Origin: Takakia lepidozioides
Lineage: Eukaryota > Streptophyta > Takakiopsida > Takakiales > Takakiaceae
Assembly (NCBI GenBank): GCA_030704615.1
Contig: JAKLZA010000187.1
Span: 1-20,000 of the forward strand
Reading direction: 5' to 3'
DNA: 20,000 bases
Shown: one piece after another, positions 17,814 to 20,000 of the stretch
Layout: each line of letters opens with the position of its first letter
Numbering within the stretch: position 1 is the stretch's first letter
Translations under genes and position numbers: made by a program
Notes under the pieces: generated by a model
The model's database searches: none
Seen by the model: only the letters and a program-made list of their open reading frames with translations
What the model was told of the DNA's origin: nothing

Positions 17814-18953
17814 TCATGGCTCATGAAATAGCAGCCCCCCATTGTCTATAGTAGTTGTGGCAATGTTCTGCACTTGCAGTCTGAGCTCATTCATCTCGCT
17901 TTGGTTGAGCTTTCGTGGTGCTTTGCCCTCCACTGGCCCTTGTGCTAACCAGACCTGCATAAGGTGGTTATCCACCAAGTTGCTTGTGGCACCCCTGAGA
18001 GTCTGCTCCTCTGTGAGCCTGTACACATCTATCTGCTGCTTTAAAGCCTCCATGCGCTTTGCATGAGGTTCAACCAAACTCGCATAGGCAGCAGCCAGAT
18101 TATTAGCTTCCTTCCAAGCCTTGTTAGCCACAGAGAGTTCATTTCTATTGGACATGAGTGTTTGTTGCAACTCAAGGATGTACCTCTCTTGGTCAGCTTC
18201 AACCTGCCTGTATTGCTTGAAAGTACTCTCATTGCGACAGATTGTAGTCTTCATATCGACAATGAGTTTCACTTGCTCAACATTCTCTGCCTCTGCCTTC
18301 GTACATCTTTCCGCTTGACTGTTTATTTCTATTGTAGCTTGGTCAAACATAGTTGTGAGTGTAGCACATTGTATGGCCATCCTGTCATGCACTGTCTGCA
18401 ACTCCGTATGTAGTGCATTCACTTCTTGCAACTTGCTTTCATGCTTCACCTGCATTTGGTATAGCTGTTGCTTAAGTGCTTCGTGCAACTGGTCTTGCGC
18501 GAGGCCTGCCTCAATCAATTGTTCCTTGGCCAATTGCAAAGCCGCTTCTGTACTCTCTAAGTCTTGCTGCATCTTGAGAGTGACCTCTTCATCGACCTTG
18601 TTTGCACACTCAGTGGCAAGTCGAGCCTCAAACTCCTTCCTGAGTTCCTCCCTCAAAGCTGCCAATTGGGAAGTTGGAACATGGGATTTGACATAAGTGC
18701 CCAACAAATTAAGTGTCCTGCTTATGGAACTCATAAGCATGGCCTGTTGAGGGTCATCATGATGAGCTTGCTGCTGTTCTCCCTGATCCTCAATAGTGTG
18801 ATGCCTCACGAACCATTCAGGCCATTGCCCCACCAAATTTTCTTCCTGAACCACTTCATCCGTCACCGGTGCTGCAGTGTCTTGACATTCTACCTGTGGT
18901 ACCTCCGTCACAGGTGTGTGTATTATATGCACCGTAGGGTTTCCCCTGGACAA
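17814..18953 (-). CDS. Coiled-coil protein, truncated by the tandem block
   Basis: This is an uninterrupted frame of about 379 codons. Most of it (roughly residues 90-330) is heptad-like, rich in Leu, Gln, Glu and Lys, for example LAALREELRKEFEARLATEC and QDQLHEALKQQLYQMQ. This suggests a long alpha-helical coiled coil, as in some retroelement-encoded or structural proteins. No enzyme motif is visible. The open frame starts right after an in-frame TAG (18954-18956), and the frame before that TAG is also open back to about 19080. At its end the protein runs into the border of the tandem block (GGLLFHEP), so the natural C-terminus is probably lost. The nearby gag-like ORF on the same strand suggests a retroelement origin, which is inferred. 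Confidence 0.6.
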   Translation of the reverse strand: MSRGNPTVHIIHTPVTEVPQVECQDTAAPVTDEVVQEENLVGQWPEWFVRHHTIEDQGEQQQAHHDDPQQAMLMSSISRTLNLLGTYVKSHVPTSQLAALREELRKEFEARLATECANKVDEEVTLKMQQDLESTEAALQLAKEQLIEAGLAQDQLHEALKQQLYQMQVKHESKLQEVNALHTELQTVHDRMAIQCATLTTMFDQATIEINSQAERCTKAEAENVEQVKLIVDMKTTICRNESTFKQYRQVEADQERYILELQQTLMSNRNELSVANKAWKEANNLAAAYASLVEPHAKRMEALKQQIDVYRLTEEQTLRGATSNLVDNHLMQVWLAQGPVEGKAPRKLNQSEMNELRLQVQNIATTTIDNGGLLFHEP

Positions 18954-18956
18954 CTA

Positions 18957-19079
18957 TTGCACCTCTAGAATCATTGTTTCCTTGACCAGACCAGAATATT
19001 CATAGAGAAGGTCCCCCTTCTCAATTTCTGCCACCACCTGTTCTGTAGTGGGAATATCTAACCCTTGTCGTGTGCATAC
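18957..19079 (-). CDS. Open segment before an in-frame TAG
   Basis: Read on minus in the same frame as the coiled-coil ORF, this segment gives RYVCTRQGLDIPTTEQVV, then AEIEKGDLLYEYSGLVKETM and ends LEVQ-TAG. It looks like coding sequence (acidic, no low complexity). It may be an exon or the N-terminal part of the coiled-coil protein, separated by a point nonsense mutation, a sequence error or readthrough. No domain is recognised. Confidence 0.4.
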
Positions 19080-19268
19080 ATATCGCTACACAACTACATC
19101 GCTGTCCAAAACCACACAACACATGTGCACACCACACACTAGTATACCACTAGTCTACCACTAGTCCAGCCACTAGTCCAACCACTAGTCCAACCACTAG
19201 GCTACAACTAGTCAGTCACTAGGCTGCCACTACGCTGCCCACTATGGCAGTCACTAGTCCACACAATA
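19080..19268 (-). repeat. CTAGTG-rich repeat, inverted partner of 545-735
   Basis: On the minus strand this carries GTGTGGACTAGTGACTGCC, many CTAGTGG words, then GTGTGCACATGTG, TTTTGGACAGCGATG and GTAGCGATATGTATG, in the same order as 545-735 on plus. It overlaps the last codons of the gag-like ORF. It is probably a non-coding or 3' segment of a retroelement. Confidence 0.8.
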
Positions 19269-19995
19269 GCACACTAGCTGCCGCAGCCTTGGCAACACTA
19301 GGTAGTGGTGCTGCCCGTGTAGCTCTCCCCAATGGCATAGTAACCTCCGCCTCGGTAATAGTCGGGCGAGAACTAGGTGCCATGGGTGGCGTCGACACTG
19401 TCTCCGCCAATGTGAATGACTGAGGAAGCCTAGCCTGACGGCTTGCCTCCCCACGCTGTGGATCCAACTCCACCTCTGCACCTCGTGGCTCAGGAACTCG
19501 TGCTGCTCCTCGAGTCACGGCTGCAGCAGACTCCACCTGCACTAGTGGTAGTGCTGCTCCACACATGAATCCCATGCCTCCCATATCTCCTCCCTCAGGA
19601 GCAGGAGGTGGACCATCCGGCCTTAGAGCCGGTACCACCTGAGCTGTAGCCATGGCAGCGAGCCTCTGCTCTAGCTGCTGAAGCCGGTTGGCCATGCCTT
19701 GGTCAACACCCTGACCTCCACGTCCTTGGCCACGTTGAGCTTGCCCTTGGCCTGCACCTCGTGGTTGGCCACCTCGTCCTCTCTGGGCTGCTCCACCTCG
19801 CCCCCGGCCACCATTGTTCCCTTGGAACTGGCCTGGGCGCAACTCAGGATGCAAACTATAACACTGGGCCTCTCCATGCCCGTGCTTGCCACAATGCCCA
19901 CACTGCAACTGTGCAGGCTGTGCATGTGCCGACCCTTTGCCTCCCTCTGGGCAATCCTTCTTGACATGGGGTCCTCCACATGTCCAGCACACCAC
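19219..19995 (-). CDS. Gag-like protein with two CCHC zinc knuckles (partial)
   Basis: Two zinc knuckles open the visible part. CWTCGGPHVKKDC has spacing C-x2-C-x3-H-x4-C, one residue shorter than the standard form, and CGHCGKHGHGEAQC is the standard C-x2-C-x4-H-x4-C. A Gly/Arg/Gln-rich stretch follows (RGRGGAAQRGRGGQPRG), then a short helix (MANRLQQLEQRLAAMATAQ) and an Ala/Pro-rich tail ending at a TAG at 19219. Such knuckles bind nucleic acid in LTR-retrotransposon nucleocapsids. The frame is open to the window edge, so the capsid part probably lies beyond 20000. No protease or reverse transcriptase follows before the repeat; the element is incomplete or rearranged here. Confidence 0.75.
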   Translation of the reverse strand: MVCWTCGGPHVKKDCPEGGKGSAHAQPAQLQCGHCGKHGHGEAQCYSLHPELRPGQFQGNNGGRGRGGAAQRGRGGQPRGAGQGQAQRGQGRGGQGVDQGMANRLQQLEQRLAAMATAQVVPALRPDGPPPAPEGGDMGGMGFMCGAALPLVQVESAAAVTRGAARVPEPRGAEVELDPQRGEASRQARLPQSFTLAETVSTPPMAPSSRPTITEAEVTMPLGRATRAAPLPSVAKAAAASVLLCGLVTAIVGSVVAA

Positions 19996-20000
19996 ATCCG

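Larger units (their letters stand above)
16101..17840. repeat. Tandem block, copy 2 (1.74 kb)
   Basis: This second copy of 14371-16099 starts directly after copy 1. Its left junction (CCCCCCT|CCAGATACT) shares CCCTCC with the original left flank (TAGCCCT|CCAGATACT), consistent with tandem duplication at a short homology. Its right end borders the coiled-coil ORF at 17841. A false duplication made by joining two haplotypes in the assembly would look the same. Confidence 0.92.

Overview
The window looks like nuclear DNA of a plant-lineage eukaryote. The evidence is a gene with nine GT-AG introns, AATAAA signals behind several genes, a retroelement gag fragment with CCHC knuckles, a MULE-like zinc/DDE/SWIM transposase relic, and dense satellite and palindromic repeats. 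A charophyte such as Chara is my guess, from the look of the repeats and gene families only. I see no bacterial operon, rRNA or tRNA.

Layout. 1-390 is a 9-bp-type minisatellite. 545-735 is a CTAGTG-rich repeat that returns inverted near the other end (19080-19268). 838-1090 carries ATGAGC/GCTCAT repeats. About 1720-5037 (minus) is a broken MULE-type transposase gene. 5671-7283 is a satellite of palindromes spaced about 53 bp apart (core AAATGCGG-NN-CCGCATTT). 7627-12835 (plus) is the most striking gene: ten exons joining a ParB-like domain to a circularly permuted, beta-class DNA methyltransferase domain. 12971-13692 is a second palindrome cluster. 13946-14647 (minus) and about 14873-15635 (plus) are divergent paralogs of an unrecognised family. 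A 1.73-kb block (14371-16099) is repeated in tandem at 16101-17840, giving a second plus-strand paralog and a truncated minus one. 17814-18953 (minus) is a coiled-coil ORF, and 19219-19995 (minus) is the C-terminal part of a gag-like protein.

How the parts may work together. The methyltransferase gene lies between two palindrome clusters, and the same palindrome sits in three of its introns. This invites the idea that the ParB-like/methyltransferase protein reads such sites, but nothing in the sequence proves it; the palindromes may simply be a dispersed repeat. Many reading frames here are broken by single missing bases, often in short homopolymers, and the two copies of the tandem block differ in the same way. 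Some 'pseudogene' breaks may therefore be assembly errors.
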